DNA from: Paenalcaligenes hominis_A
Lineage (GTDB): Bacteria > Pseudomonadota > Gammaproteobacteria > Burkholderiales > Burkholderiaceae_B
Length of the DNA: 64,000 bases
Assembly: GCF_041359055.1 (NCBI RefSeq)
Contig: NZ_JBGJKZ010000001.1
Location: 744,001 to 808,000, forward strand
Reading direction: 5' to 3'
The translations under genes and the position numbers were made by a program. The notes below the pieces were generated by a model. The model did no database searches, had not been told where the DNA came from, and saw only the letters and a program-made list of their open reading frames with translations. Positions 8,248 to 17,178 of the stretch are shown piece by piece. Numbering within the stretch: position 1 is the first letter of the stretch; every line of letters begins with the position of its first letter.

Positions 8248-8676
8248 ATGTTCCAAGGAAGCAGTGCTCTTAGTCTTGACGCTAAGGGTCGTCTGACGAT
8301 ACCTATGCGATACCGTACGACCTTATTGGTCGAGGAGGACGGTTGTCTTACGCTTACACGACATCCTGATGGCTGCTTAATTCTTTATCCCCGTTCAGTC
8401 TGGGAACAAAAGCGCGAGCAAATAGCGGCTTTACCCATGAGCGCGCGTGCTTTACAGCGTTTAATGTTGGGTTCTGCTCAAGACGTAGAAATTGATTCAG
8501 CCGGGCGTATTCTTATCGCCCCTGAGCTACGTCAGGTTGCAGGCTTACAAAAGAACACCATGCTTTTAGGTTTGGGCGGTCATTTTGAGCTCTGGGATGC
8601 TCAGTTGCTAGAAATCCGTCAAACTGAAGATCTAGCACATGGGCTTCCAGAGGCATTAGAACAATTTTCACTCTGA
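8248..8676 (+). CDS. mraZ: Transcriptional regulator MraZ
   Basis: First gene of the dcw cluster, a DNA-binding ring protein with two AbrB/SpoVT-like repeats. Both repeats show the conserved DxxGR core: LDAKGRLTIPMRYR near the N-terminus and IDSAGRILIAPELR about 70 residues later. The ATG at 8248 gives MFQGSSALSLD, the usual MraZ N-terminus, so I prefer it to the in-frame ATG at 8236, which adds only MDGA; the resulting protein is 142 residues. The TGGGG at 8241-8245 may serve both as ribosome-binding region and as the last operator repeat. Confidence 0.93.
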   Translation: MFQGSSALSLDAKGRLTIPMRYRTTLLVEEDGCLTLTRHPDGCLILYPRSVWEQKREQIAALPMSARALQRLMLGSAQDVEIDSAGRILIAPELRQVAGLQKNTMLLGLGGHFELWDAQLLEIRQTEDLAHGLPEALEQFSL

Positions 8677-8688
8677 GTCGGCTCGTTT

Positions 8689-9753
8689 ATGGAACTCAAA
8701 CATCGTTCCGTTTTGTTGGAAGCTACCGTTTCCGCATTGATTGCACCACGCTTTAAAGCAAAGCGTTGGGCGGCATTCGATTCGACTCTACCTCTGGTAG
8801 AGGGCACCTTCGTGGATGCAACCTTTGGCCGAGGTGGTCATAGTCGTTACTTATTACAGTTTTTAGCACCTACAGCTCGTTTGGTGGTCTTTGATAAAGA
8901 CCCCACAGCCATAGAGTTTGCACTGGCTTTACAGCAAGAAGATCCCCGCGTAGTGGTATGTCACGATGGTTTTACCAACATGGCTTCCCGTTTAAACGAA
9001 CTGGGTATAGATCAAATTGATGGCGTCATGATGGATTTAGGCGTGTCATCGCCTCAGCTTGATGACGCTGAACGTGGTTTTTCTTTTATGCGCAATGGTC
9101 CGTTGGATATGCGTATGAATAATTCAACCGGCCCTACGGCCGCCGAATGGTTGGCCACAGCCGACCAAGATGATATTAAGGAGGTCATCGCAGATTATGG
9201 CGAAGAACGGTTTGCTTTCCAGATTGCAAAGGCGATTACAACACGCCGCGAATCCAGTCCGCTACACACCACGCATGATCTCGCCGAGTTGGTCGCCGGC
9301 ACCGTCCGCACGCGGGAAAAGAATCATCACCCAGCCACTCGGACCTTCCAGGCTATACGGATTTACCTCAACCGCGAGCTCCAGGAGCTTACGGATGCGC
9401 TCCCGCTCACTCTAGATTTGCTTAAACCGGGTGGCCGCTTAGCCGTCATCAGTTTTCATTCCCTAGAAGACCGTATCGTAAAGCAGTTTATTGCAGCAGC
9501 TGCTAATCCCGCTGCACCCTATGCGCGTTTGCCTATGGCCCCTCACGATTTACCTGCCGCTTGGCTAGATAATTTAGGACGTGTGTTACCGGACAGTATT
9601 GAAATCGATGGTAATGCACGGTCGCGATCAGCCGTTTTGCGGGTGGCCGAACGCACCTCAGCTCCGTTGTCCGATACGTGGCAAACCCAACTTGACGAAG
9701 CCACTGCTTACTTAGCTAATGCGGGCAGCTTTAAACGAGGAGGGCGGCGTTAA
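8689..9753 (+). CDS. rsmH: 16S rRNA (cytosine1402-N4)-methyltransferase RsmH (MraW)
   Basis: It uses S-adenosylmethionine to methylate N4 of C1402 in the ribosomal P site. The sequence shows the SAM-binding VDATFGRGGHSRYLL, the MMDLGVSSPQLDDAERGFSF block, GPLDMRM and the VISFHSLEDRIVKQF motif, all diagnostic of RsmH. At 354 residues it is longer than typical proteins of about 310. Part of the excess is an N-terminal insertion (about residues 19-38) between the VLLEATV start and the SAM-binding loop. It begins 12 bases after mraZ and ends with TAATG, sharing one base with ftsL. Confidence 0.95.
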   Translation: MELKHRSVLLEATVSALIAPRFKAKRWAAFDSTLPLVEGTFVDATFGRGGHSRYLLQFLAPTARLVVFDKDPTAIEFALALQQEDPRVVVCHDGFTNMASRLNELGIDQIDGVMMDLGVSSPQLDDAERGFSFMRNGPLDMRMNNSTGPTAAEWLATADQDDIKEVIADYGEERFAFQIAKAITTRRESSPLHTTHDLAELVAGTVRTREKNHHPATRTFQAIRIYLNRELQELTDALPLTLDLLKPGGRLAVISFHSLEDRIVKQFIAAAANPAAPYARLPMAPHDLPAAWLDNLGRVLPDSIEIDGNARSRSAVLRVAERTSAPLSDTWQTQLDEATAYLANAGSFKRGGRR

Positions 9754-10052
9754 TGTTACGTATTGCTGTGCCTTTACTTGTTTTAGCGGTGATGATTTCC
9801 GCAGTCAGTTTAGTAAAAACACGCTATCATTCGCGCTCGCTGTTTATTAAAAGCGAGCAGTTAAGCTTGCAAGCTCAAGAGCTAGACATTGCATGGCGAC
9901 ACTTGCAGTCCGACCGTGCCGAGCTTGCGCGTCATGCTCGTGTTACTCAGTTAGCTAAAGATCAGCTCAGCTTAGTGCCAGCTGAACTGCCGCGTACGAT
10001 GTATATTCCAGGCAAGCCCTCTGTGCTAGTCCAAAGAGAGGGGCGGCCATGA
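9753..10052 (+). CDS. ftsL: Cell division protein FtsL
   Basis: A 99-residue bitopic divisome protein that forms a coiled coil with FtsB and, with FtsQ, controls FtsWI activity. There is one N-terminal membrane helix (MLRIAVPLLVLAVMISAVSL), then a periplasmic region with a leucine/alanine heptad-like helix (LSLQAQELDIAWRHLQSDRAEL). The position between rsmH and ftsI is diagnostic, since FtsL sequences diverge strongly. The start shares one base with the rsmH stop and the end overlaps ftsI by four bases (ATGA). Confidence 0.9.
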   Translation: MLRIAVPLLVLAVMISAVSLVKTRYHSRSLFIKSEQLSLQAQELDIAWRHLQSDRAELARHARVTQLAKDQLSLVPAELPRTMYIPGKPSVLVQREGRP

Positions 10053-11785
10053 GTGCGCGAGACCATAAAATCAGAAAACAACAGCCCGCTACTAGTGTTC
10101 CTCTATGGCGGGCTAGATTCGTTTTAGTCTGTATTCTTTTTGCTTTTGGGCTGCTTATTGCTCGTGCTTTGCAGCTTCAGGGTTTAAATACGGAGTTCTT
10201 ACAAGCCCAAGGTGAAAAGCGTTACCACCAAGAGCTTAGTTTGCCAGCTATACGGGGCAAGATCTTTGACCGTTCAGGCAAGGTCGTGTTGGCGTCCACA
10301 GTATTAGTTAAAGCCGTTTGGGCTAACCCTCAAGACAGCGCCAAAGCGAGTGATGCACAGCTCACCCAAGTGGGTGCCATCCTTAATCTTTCTTTAGCGG
10401 ATGTAAAACGTCTAATTGCCAAAGGGGGGCGTGAGTTTGCGTATCTTAAACGTCAGGTTGAAATGGACGAGGCGGAGCGCATCCTAGCATTAAAAGTGCC
10501 TGGTATACACACGCGTGATGAGGTTCGTCGGGTCTACCCCGAAGGGGAAACCGTATCGCAAATCGTCGGCATTACTGACATCGATGGTGAAGGCACCGAA
10601 GGGGTTGAACTCACCTTCAATAACGAGCTTGCCGGGCAGGCCGGCTCCCGTAAAGTATTACGAGATCGTTTAGGCCGAGTCCTAGAGGATGTGGCAGAGG
10701 TCATCCCGCCGGTACATGGGCAGGACTTGTATTTATCCCTAGATGCAGGCATGCAGTACGATACCTACATGGCATTAGAAAAAGCCATGCAGGAAACCAA
10801 TGCCGGCGCTGCCAGTGCTGTGGTGGCTGATGTGCAAACAGGGGAAATTCTAGCTCTGGTCAATCTGCCTACTTTTGATCCAGCCAAACGTCACACAATT
10901 CGCCCCGAGTTCACGCGTAATCGTGCCTTAACAGACACCTTCGAGCCGGGCTCTATTATGAAGCCGTTTACCGTAGCATTGGCTTTAGATATTAAACGCA
11001 TCGGGTTAAATACCAAATTTAATACCGGCAATGGTCAGTATCGTTACCAAGGTCACACCATTACGGATGTTAGTCGTAATAATGGGGTATTAGATGCGGC
11101 AGGTATTCTACGTCGCTCCAGCAACATTGGCATGACCATGATTTCTGAGATCCTCACCTCAGAGGAAATGTGGCAGCGCTTTACCATGTTAGGTTTTGGT
11201 CGTGCCCCGCAGATTGGTTTTCCTGGGGCTGTAGCAGGCCGTCTACGTCCATGGGACCGTTGGCGTCCTATCGAGCGAGCCACCATGGCGTATGGCTATG
11301 GTTTATCCGTGTCATTAATGCAAATGGCGCAAGCCTATACGGCGTTTGCGCGTAATGGCGATATGGTTTCCCTCAGTCTTATCAAGCGCGAGACACAGCC
11401 CACCACCATTCAAGTGTTTAGGCCCGAGGTGGCGGTGGCGGTGCGTCATATGCTAGAGGCGGCGGCAGGTCCGGATGGGGCTCGTTTGGCTCAGGTACAA
11501 GGCTATCGCGTGGCAGGGAAAAGCGGTACGGCACGTAAAATCGTTGATGGTAAATACAGTAAATCATTATATAGAGGCTCTTTTGTTGGCTTTGCTCCCG
11601 TATCCAATCCTCGTATTGTGGTGGCAGTGAGCATAGACGAGCCTAAAGGACATTATTTTGGTGGTCGAATAGCTGCTCCTGTGTTTGCTGACATTGTGGC
11701 AAATAGCTTAAGACGCCTTGAAATTGAGCCGGATGAGCCGGTGGATGCCTTGGTTGCCCTAGGCTCCGATCAGGAGAAAAGATAA
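10049..11785 (+). CDS. ftsI: Septal peptidoglycan transpeptidase FtsI (PBP3)
   Basis: Class B penicillin-binding protein that cross-links septal peptidoglycan; target of beta-lactams. A short cytoplasmic tail and one membrane anchor (about residues 24-42) precede the dimerisation module and the transpeptidase domain. The active-site motifs are complete: SIMK (Ser302 nucleophile), SSN (357-359) and KSGT (491-494). The 578-residue length is normal. ATGA overlap with ftsL; the gene ends two bases before murEF. Its partner glycosyltransferase FtsW is encoded downstream. Confidence 0.96.
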   Translation: MSARDHKIRKQQPATSVPLWRARFVLVCILFAFGLLIARALQLQGLNTEFLQAQGEKRYHQELSLPAIRGKIFDRSGKVVLASTVLVKAVWANPQDSAKASDAQLTQVGAILNLSLADVKRLIAKGGREFAYLKRQVEMDEAERILALKVPGIHTRDEVRRVYPEGETVSQIVGITDIDGEGTEGVELTFNNELAGQAGSRKVLRDRLGRVLEDVAEVIPPVHGQDLYLSLDAGMQYDTYMALEKAMQETNAGAASAVVADVQTGEILALVNLPTFDPAKRHTIRPEFTRNRALTDTFEPGSIMKPFTVALALDIKRIGLNTKFNTGNGQYRYQGHTITDVSRNNGVLDAAGILRRSSNIGMTMISEILTSEEMWQRFTMLGFGRAPQIGFPGAVAGRLRPWDRWRPIERATMAYGYGLSVSLMQMAQAYTAFARNGDMVSLSLIKRETQPTTIQVFRPEVAVAVRHMLEAAAGPDGARLAQVQGYRVAGKSGTARKIVDGKYSKSLYRGSFVGFAPVSNPRIVVAVSIDEPKGHYFGGRIAAPVFADIVANSLRRLEIEPDEPVDALVALGSDQEKR

Positions 11786-11787
11786 TA

Positions 11788-14556
11788 ATGAATGCAAAAA
11801 CTATTGTAGATTGGTTAAAAGAACATCACGTCAATGCAACAGCCCATTTATGTTTGGACTCGCGCACTATTCAGCCTGGGGATGTGTTTTTTGCTTGCGC
11901 TGGGTTGGCTAGTAATGGTCATGATTATGTGCAGCAGGCTATTGCAGCGGGTGCGACGGCGATCATACAAGATGACTCAGCACCCTCTGACAGCTCAGTG
12001 CCTACCCTGGTGGTGCCCCAGCTACGTCAGCATTTAGGCGCTGTGGCTCACGAATGGTACGGCAAGCCCTCTGAACACATGACGGTTATTGCAATAACAG
12101 GCACAAATGGCAAAACTTCCAGTGTGCAGTGGCTAGCCGCCATGTTAAATAATTCGGGTGTGTCATGTGGCACGATTGGAACGCTTGGTGTGACCTTGCC
12201 TGATGGCACCAACTTAGGGGGCGTGCTGACGACTCCAGATGTACTGACTATGCATCGCAGCTTGGCAGCTATACATGCTGCGGGTGCGAATTTGGTTGCA
12301 CTAGAAGCCTCATCCATTGGTTTAGAGCAAGGGCGTCTTGATCATGTTCACATTGATATTGCAGCGTTAACCAATTTATCTCATGATCATCTGGATTATC
12401 ATCACACCCCAGAGAATTACGCCGCAGCCAAAGCGTTGTTATTCCGTTGGCCTAATTTGCGTTTGGCAGTAGTGAATTTGGACGACGCTTTTGGTGCGCA
12501 GCTTAAAAGTGAAGCTCAAGCCCAGCGTGTTCTCAGCTATTCCACCCAAGATGCTCAGGCCGATTTATTCGCGGAAGACATTCATACCGCTGCTGACGGC
12601 CAGGTTTTCAGCTTAGTCGAGGCCCACGGCACAGCACAAATTTTGACGCGCTTATTAGGTGCGCATAATGTATCTAATTTGCTGCTTGTATCCGCTGTAC
12701 TACTAGAGTTAGGGTGGCCCATTTCTAAAATTGCCCGCTTAATGGCTACCTTGGGCCCCGTACCTGGACGCTTGGAAATTGTTAAACCATTAGCTGTAGG
12801 TACGCACCGTCCAGCGCCTTTGGCTGTGGTTGATTATGCGCATAGTCCCGATGCTTTAGAACGCGCTCTGCTTTCATTGCGTGAAACAGCCGAGGTGCGC
12901 GGTGGTAAGATCTGGTGCGTGTTTGGGTGTGGTGGCGATCGCGATACGGCAAAGCGACCTCTGATGGGTGCTATTGCTGATCGCTTAGCTGACGAGGTCG
13001 TGATCACCACTGATAACCCGCGCTCCGAAGACCCCCAACATATTATTCAGCAAATTGCAGCTGGCATGAGCACTCCACCTCATACGGAGTTAGATCGTGC
13101 CCAAGCTATTTTGCAGACATTGTGGTGGGCCGAGCCGAATGACATTGTGCTGATTGCAGGTAAAGGTCATGAAACCTATCAGGAAATTAATGGGCAGCGT
13201 TCTGCTTTTGATGATCGTCATTGGGCCAGTTTTGCCTTGACGTGGCTACGAGGCTTGTCTATTTCTACAGACTCGCGTAGTGTGCAGCCCGGACAGCTTT
13301 TTGTTGCCTTACAAGGCGAAAGTTTTGATGGTCATGATTATGTGCAAACCGCTAAAGAAAAAGGCGCAGTAGCAGCTGTAGTGGCCCATGCTGTAGATGT
13401 GGATGTGCCGCAGTTTATTTTGGGGGACACTCAGGCCGCATTAACCAAAGCCGCTACCTTATGGCGTCGCCGTTTTACTATTCCTGTGGTGGCTGTTACC
13501 GGCAGCAATGGTAAAACCACCACCAAAGAAATGATTGCTGCTATTTTTACGGCTTGGTTAGGCGGTAGCGATCAGTTTTTAGCCACTGCAGGCAATTTAA
13601 ATAATCAAATTGGTGTGCCGTTGTCTGTGCTGCGTTTGCAAGCTGCGCATAAAGCTGCTGTGTTTGAGCTAGGGATGAATCATCCCGGCGAAATCCTACC
13701 TTTGGCTCATATTGCAGCTCCTACTATTGCACTCATTAATAACGCCCAACGAGAGCACCAAGAGTTCATGCAATCGGTCGATGCAGTCGCAGCAGAAAAC
13801 GGTACTGTACTGAGCGCATTAGACGATCAGGGCATTGCTGTTTTTCCCGCAGACGATACCTATACCGGGTTTTGGCATGACTTGGCTGGTGCACGTTCTA
13901 CGCAATGTTTTGGTTTTAATGATGAGGCCCAAGTACGCGCGGATGCTATTCATGCCGATGCCAATGCGACTCAGTTTAAATTGCTGATCGCTACGGAAAG
14001 TGCCAATGTGCATCTTCCTGTGCCTGGTGTGCATAATTTACGCAATGCTTTAGCTGCTGCTGCATGTGCGGCTGCGGCTGGTGCGCCACTGGCTGCTATT
14101 GTGACAGGTCTTGAGTCCTTCCAAGCCGTAGAGGGGCGTATGCAAGTAAAGCATTTACCAAATGGTGTGTTGCTCATTGATGACAGTTATAATGCCAACC
14201 CTGATTCCGTCCGTGCCGCTATTGATGTGTTGGCGCAACTAGAGGGTAAAAAAGTGTTGGTTTTAGGGAATATGGCAGAAGTCGGTATAAATAGTGGTGC
14301 AGTGCATTCCGAGGTGGGGGCGTATGCACGTGAACTAGGCATCGATGTGTTGTTGGTTCATGGTCATGAGGCGCTCAAAGCTGCCGAAGCATTTGGCAAG
14401 GGCGCAACTAGTTTTGATTCAGTGGAAAGCTTAACCGAGCAGCTCTTAAAGGAAATGCCCGCGCAAACGCTAGTCAAAGGCTCACGAAGCACACGTATGG
14501 AGCGTGTGGTAGCCGCGCTAGAGGCTCATTTCGCGGAGAATCATTATGCTTCTTGA
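11788..14556 (+). CDS. murE-murF: MurE-MurF fusion: UDP-MurNAc-tripeptide synthetase / tripeptide-D-Ala-D-Ala ligase
   Basis: One 922-residue reading frame holds two consecutive Mur ligases. The MurE half (about 1-480) has the ATP loop GTNGKT (105-110) and DNPR (409-412), the motif selecting meso-diaminopimelate. The MurF half restarts at ISTDSRSVQPGQLFVALQGE (about 492) and has GSNGKTT (572-578) and the late DDSYNANPDS block. MurF appears to lack roughly the first 25 residues of free-standing homologues, so the MurE C-terminus runs directly into its substrate-binding domain. No stop or frameshift lies in the join. Such fusions are known in Bordetella. An AGGAGA site precedes the ATG; the end overlaps mraY by 11 bases. 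Confidence 0.95.
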   Translation: MNAKTIVDWLKEHHVNATAHLCLDSRTIQPGDVFFACAGLASNGHDYVQQAIAAGATAIIQDDSAPSDSSVPTLVVPQLRQHLGAVAHEWYGKPSEHMTVIAITGTNGKTSSVQWLAAMLNNSGVSCGTIGTLGVTLPDGTNLGGVLTTPDVLTMHRSLAAIHAAGANLVALEASSIGLEQGRLDHVHIDIAALTNLSHDHLDYHHTPENYAAAKALLFRWPNLRLAVVNLDDAFGAQLKSEAQAQRVLSYSTQDAQADLFAEDIHTAADGQVFSLVEAHGTAQILTRLLGAHNVSNLLLVSAVLLELGWPISKIARLMATLGPVPGRLEIVKPLAVGTHRPAPLAVVDYAHSPDALERALLSLRETAEVRGGKIWCVFGCGGDRDTAKRPLMGAIADRLADEVVITTDNPRSEDPQHIIQQIAAGMSTPPHTELDRAQAILQTLWWAEPNDIVLIAGKGHETYQEINGQRSAFDDRHWASFALTWLRGLSISTDSRSVQPGQLFVALQGESFDGHDYVQTAKEKGAVAAVVAHAVDVDVPQFILGDTQAALTKAATLWRRRFTIPVVAVTGSNGKTTTKEMIAAIFTAWLGGSDQFLATAGNLNNQIGVPLSVLRLQAAHKAAVFELGMNHPGEILPLAHIAAPTIALINNAQREHQEFMQSVDAVAAENGTVLSALDDQGIAVFPADDTYTGFWHDLAGARSTQCFGFNDEAQVRADAIHADANATQFKLLIATESANVHLPVPGVHNLRNALAAAACAAAAGAPLAAIVTGLESFQAVEGRMQVKHLPNGVLLIDDSYNANPDSVRAAIDVLAQLEGKKVLVLGNMAEVGINSGAVHSEVGAYARELGIDVLLVHGHEALKAAEAFGKGATSFDSVESLTEQLLKEMPAQTLVKGSRSTRMERVVAALEAHFAENHYAS

Positions 14557-15718
14557 GTTAGCGCGGTGGCTTGCTGAGTCTCATATCCGCGCTTTTGGGG
14601 TGTTTGAGTACATTACTTTACGAGCTGTATTAGCTTGTGCAACCTCATTAATTATTGGCTTATGGAGCGGCCCATGGGTTATTCGTCGCCTGACCGAGCT
14701 AAAAATTGGTCAGGCGGTTCGTACTTATGGGCCAGAGTCGCATCTACAAAAAAATGGCACGCCTACTATGGGCGGAGTTCTGGTGCTTATTTCCATTGGC
14801 ATCAGCACTATTTTATGGGCAGACTGGACTAATCGCTTTGTGTGGGTGGTTTTGCTTGTTACCTTTGGCTTTGGTTGGATTGGCTGGGCAGATGACTATA
14901 AAAAAGTAGTGCACCGTGACCCCGAAGGCATGTCTTCACGTCAAAAGTTTTTTTGGCAGGCATTAATAGGTCTTGTGGCGTCAGTGTATTTAACTTTTGC
15001 CGTTTCCGCTCCAGATACGGCTGAGCTGTGGCCTTTATTCAAAAGCTGGGTCCTAAGCGGTTTTACTATGCCGTTGCCAACTCAAGCAGATTTGATTGTG
15101 CCTTTCTTTAAAAGCATTAGTTATCCGTTAGGGGTATTAGGGTTTGCCGCTTTAACTTGGTTTGTGATTGTTGGTTCCAGTAATGCCGTTAATTTAACCG
15201 ATGGGCTAGACGGGCTAGCCATTATGCCTACTGTTATGGTGGGCAGTGCATTAGGTATTTTTGCGTATGTGGTGGGTAGGGTGGATTACTCCAAGTACTT
15301 GCTGTTCCCATATATACCGGGTGCTTCAGAACTGATGGTAATTTGCGCAGCCATTGCGGGCGCAGGCTTAGCTTTTCTTTGGTTCAATGCCTACCCTGCC
15401 CAAGTATTTATGGGGGATGTAGGGGCCTTAGCTTTAGGTGGGGCTCTGGGTACCATTGCAGTCATTGTGCGCCAAGAAATTGTGTTTTTCATTATGGGTG
15501 GGGTATTTGTTGTAGAAACCCTTTCTGTGATGCTGCAGGTCACTTGGTTTAAATACACGAAAAAACGCTACGGAGAAGGGCGGCGCATTTTTAAAATGGC
15601 ACCGTTACACCATCATTTTGAAGTCAGCGGTTGGAAAGAAACACAGGTGGTAGTGCGCTTCTGGATTATTACCATGATGCTTGTTTTGGTTGGTCTCTCT
15701 ACGCTTAAATTACGATGA
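14546..15718 (+). CDS. mraY: Phospho-N-acetylmuramoyl-pentapeptide transferase MraY
   Basis: Integral membrane enzyme transferring phospho-MurNAc-pentapeptide to undecaprenyl phosphate to make lipid I. The 390-residue protein has about ten membrane helices. Conserved cytoplasmic motifs are present: TPTMGGVLVL, WADDYKK (DD pair), the NLTDGLDGLA loop and MAPLHHHFE near the C-terminus. The C-terminal HHH cluster and GWKETQVVVRFWI ending are typical. A GGAG site lies upstream of the ATG inside the end of murF, and ATGA overlaps murD. Confidence 0.96.
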   Translation: MLLELARWLAESHIRAFGVFEYITLRAVLACATSLIIGLWSGPWVIRRLTELKIGQAVRTYGPESHLQKNGTPTMGGVLVLISIGISTILWADWTNRFVWVVLLVTFGFGWIGWADDYKKVVHRDPEGMSSRQKFFWQALIGLVASVYLTFAVSAPDTAELWPLFKSWVLSGFTMPLPTQADLIVPFFKSISYPLGVLGFAALTWFVIVGSSNAVNLTDGLDGLAIMPTVMVGSALGIFAYVVGRVDYSKYLLFPYIPGASELMVICAAIAGAGLAFLWFNAYPAQVFMGDVGALALGGALGTIAVIVRQEIVFFIMGGVFVVETLSVMLQVTWFKYTKKRYGEGRRIFKMAPLHHHFEVSGWKETQVVVRFWIITMMLVLVGLSTLKLR

Positions 15719-17178
15719 TAGAGCCTGTATTTACCACGTCTTCCAATGGTTATACCCTCATCCTAGGCTTAGGAGAAACAGGCTTGGCCGCAGCACATTG
15801 GTATTTGCAACAGCATTTGCCAATACGCGTGGCCGATACTCGCTTGTCATATCAGGTTAAAACGGATGCCTTAGTGCAACAGTATGCAGGGGTAGCAATA
15901 GAGGTTGTATTAGGCGCACAGGCCTTAGCCCCTGCGGTATTAACAGGTGTGCAAACTGTAGTTATCAGTCCTGGTTTAGCGCCTACAGATCCTTTGGTTG
16001 CATCTTTGCTAGCTTTAGCTAAAGACCAAGACATACATGTGATTAGTGAAATAGAGCTGTTTGCTCATGCTTTGTCTGATCTAGCACGCACGGGTTATCG
16101 CCCCACGGTGTTTGGTATAACCGGTACAAATGGCAAAACCACAGTAGTGCAACTTACTAAGCACATGCTAGAAGAAGCCGGGCAGCAGGTAGTGGCGGCA
16201 GGTAATATCAGCCCAGCGGCCCTCTCTGCTTTAGCAGAAGCCTATGCCAATCAACAATTGCCCGATTATTGGATTATTGAGCTTTCTAGTTTTCAGCTTG
16301 AGCACACGTACAGCCTATCTTTGCACGCCGGTGTAGTACTAAACATCAGTCAAGACCATATCGATTGGCACGGGTCAATGCAGGCTTATAGTGCTGCCAA
16401 AGCCCATTTGTTCAGTATGTGTCAACACGTTATTGTGAATCGTGACGATCCGGTCACTATGGCTATGCCTAAACCTGGCATGCAGGTGCAAAGCTTTGGG
16501 TTAGACCTGCCGGTTGAAGCACACGATATGGGATTAGGAGCAAACCAAGAACAAGAATGGATTGTGAGCCTTACATCACAAGCTGGCACGCTAGATTATT
16601 TGTTGCCTGTTTCAGCATTAGCAATGACTGGGCGACATAATATAAGTAATGTTTTGGCTGCACTAAGCTTACTGCGGACTACGGACCTAGATTGGGATCC
16701 ACTACTTCCTGTTCTACGTAATTACTATGGCGAGCCGCACCGTTGTCAGTTTGTGCGGGTGGTGCAGGGCGTAAGCTTTATTAATGACAGTAAAGGTACC
16801 AATGTGGGTGCTACTGTAGCTGCCATCGAGGGGCTAGGGCGTTCAATGGTGCTTATAGCGGGCGGTGTGGGCAAGGGCCAAGACTTTACTCCTTTGGCTG
16901 CTGCGTTGGCTCAAAGTGCATGTCGTGCCGTCGTACTTATCGGGCGCGATGCTTCCTTATTAGCGCAGGCTTTTGAAGCATTACCTATTCCGGTAGTGCA
17001 GGCAGTGGATTTACCTCACGCCGTGCAACAGGCTTTTGCATTTAGTCAGGCCGGTGACAGCGTGGTGTTATCGCCAGCTTGTGCGAGCTTAGATATGTTC
17101 AGTAGCTACATAGAGCGTGGTCATCAGTTTGAGGATGCGGTGGTCGAGTTAGCTCTGGACAAAGGAGAAGTGGCATGA
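15715..17178 (+). CDS. murD: UDP-N-acetylmuramoylalanine-D-glutamate ligase MurD
   Basis: Cytoplasmic ligase adding D-glutamate to UDP-MurNAc-L-Ala. An N-terminal Rossmann-like domain (LGLGETGLAAAHWY) is followed by the ATP loop GTNGKTT (about 139-145), the central ELSSFQLE and NISQDHIDWH motifs and the C-terminal FINDSKGTNVGAT and SPACASLDMF blocks, which are specific for MurD. Length 487 is slightly above the usual 440-500 range of betaproteobacteria. ATGA overlaps with mraY and ftsW. Confidence 0.95.
   Translation: MIEPVFTTSSNGYTLILGLGETGLAAAHWYLQQHLPIRVADTRLSYQVKTDALVQQYAGVAIEVVLGAQALAPAVLTGVQTVVISPGLAPTDPLVASLLALAKDQDIHVISEIELFAHALSDLARTGYRPTVFGITGTNGKTTVVQLTKHMLEEAGQQVVAAGNISPAALSALAEAYANQQLPDYWIIELSSFQLEHTYSLSLHAGVVLNISQDHIDWHGSMQAYSAAKAHLFSMCQHVIVNRDDPVTMAMPKPGMQVQSFGLDLPVEAHDMGLGANQEQEWIVSLTSQAGTLDYLLPVSALAMTGRHNISNVLAALSLLRTTDLDWDPLLPVLRNYYGEPHRCQFVRVVQGVSFINDSKGTNVGATVAAIEGLGRSMVLIAGGVGKGQDFTPLAAALAQSACRAVVLIGRDASLLAQAFEALPIPVVQAVDLPHAVQQAFAFSQAGDSVVLSPACASLDMFSSYIERGHQFEDAVVELALDKGEVA

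Noticed and set aside
12048..14177. Frameshift or assembly error joining murE and murF
   Set aside because: The frame is continuous with both active sites intact, codon use is even, and the same fusion is known in Bordetella.
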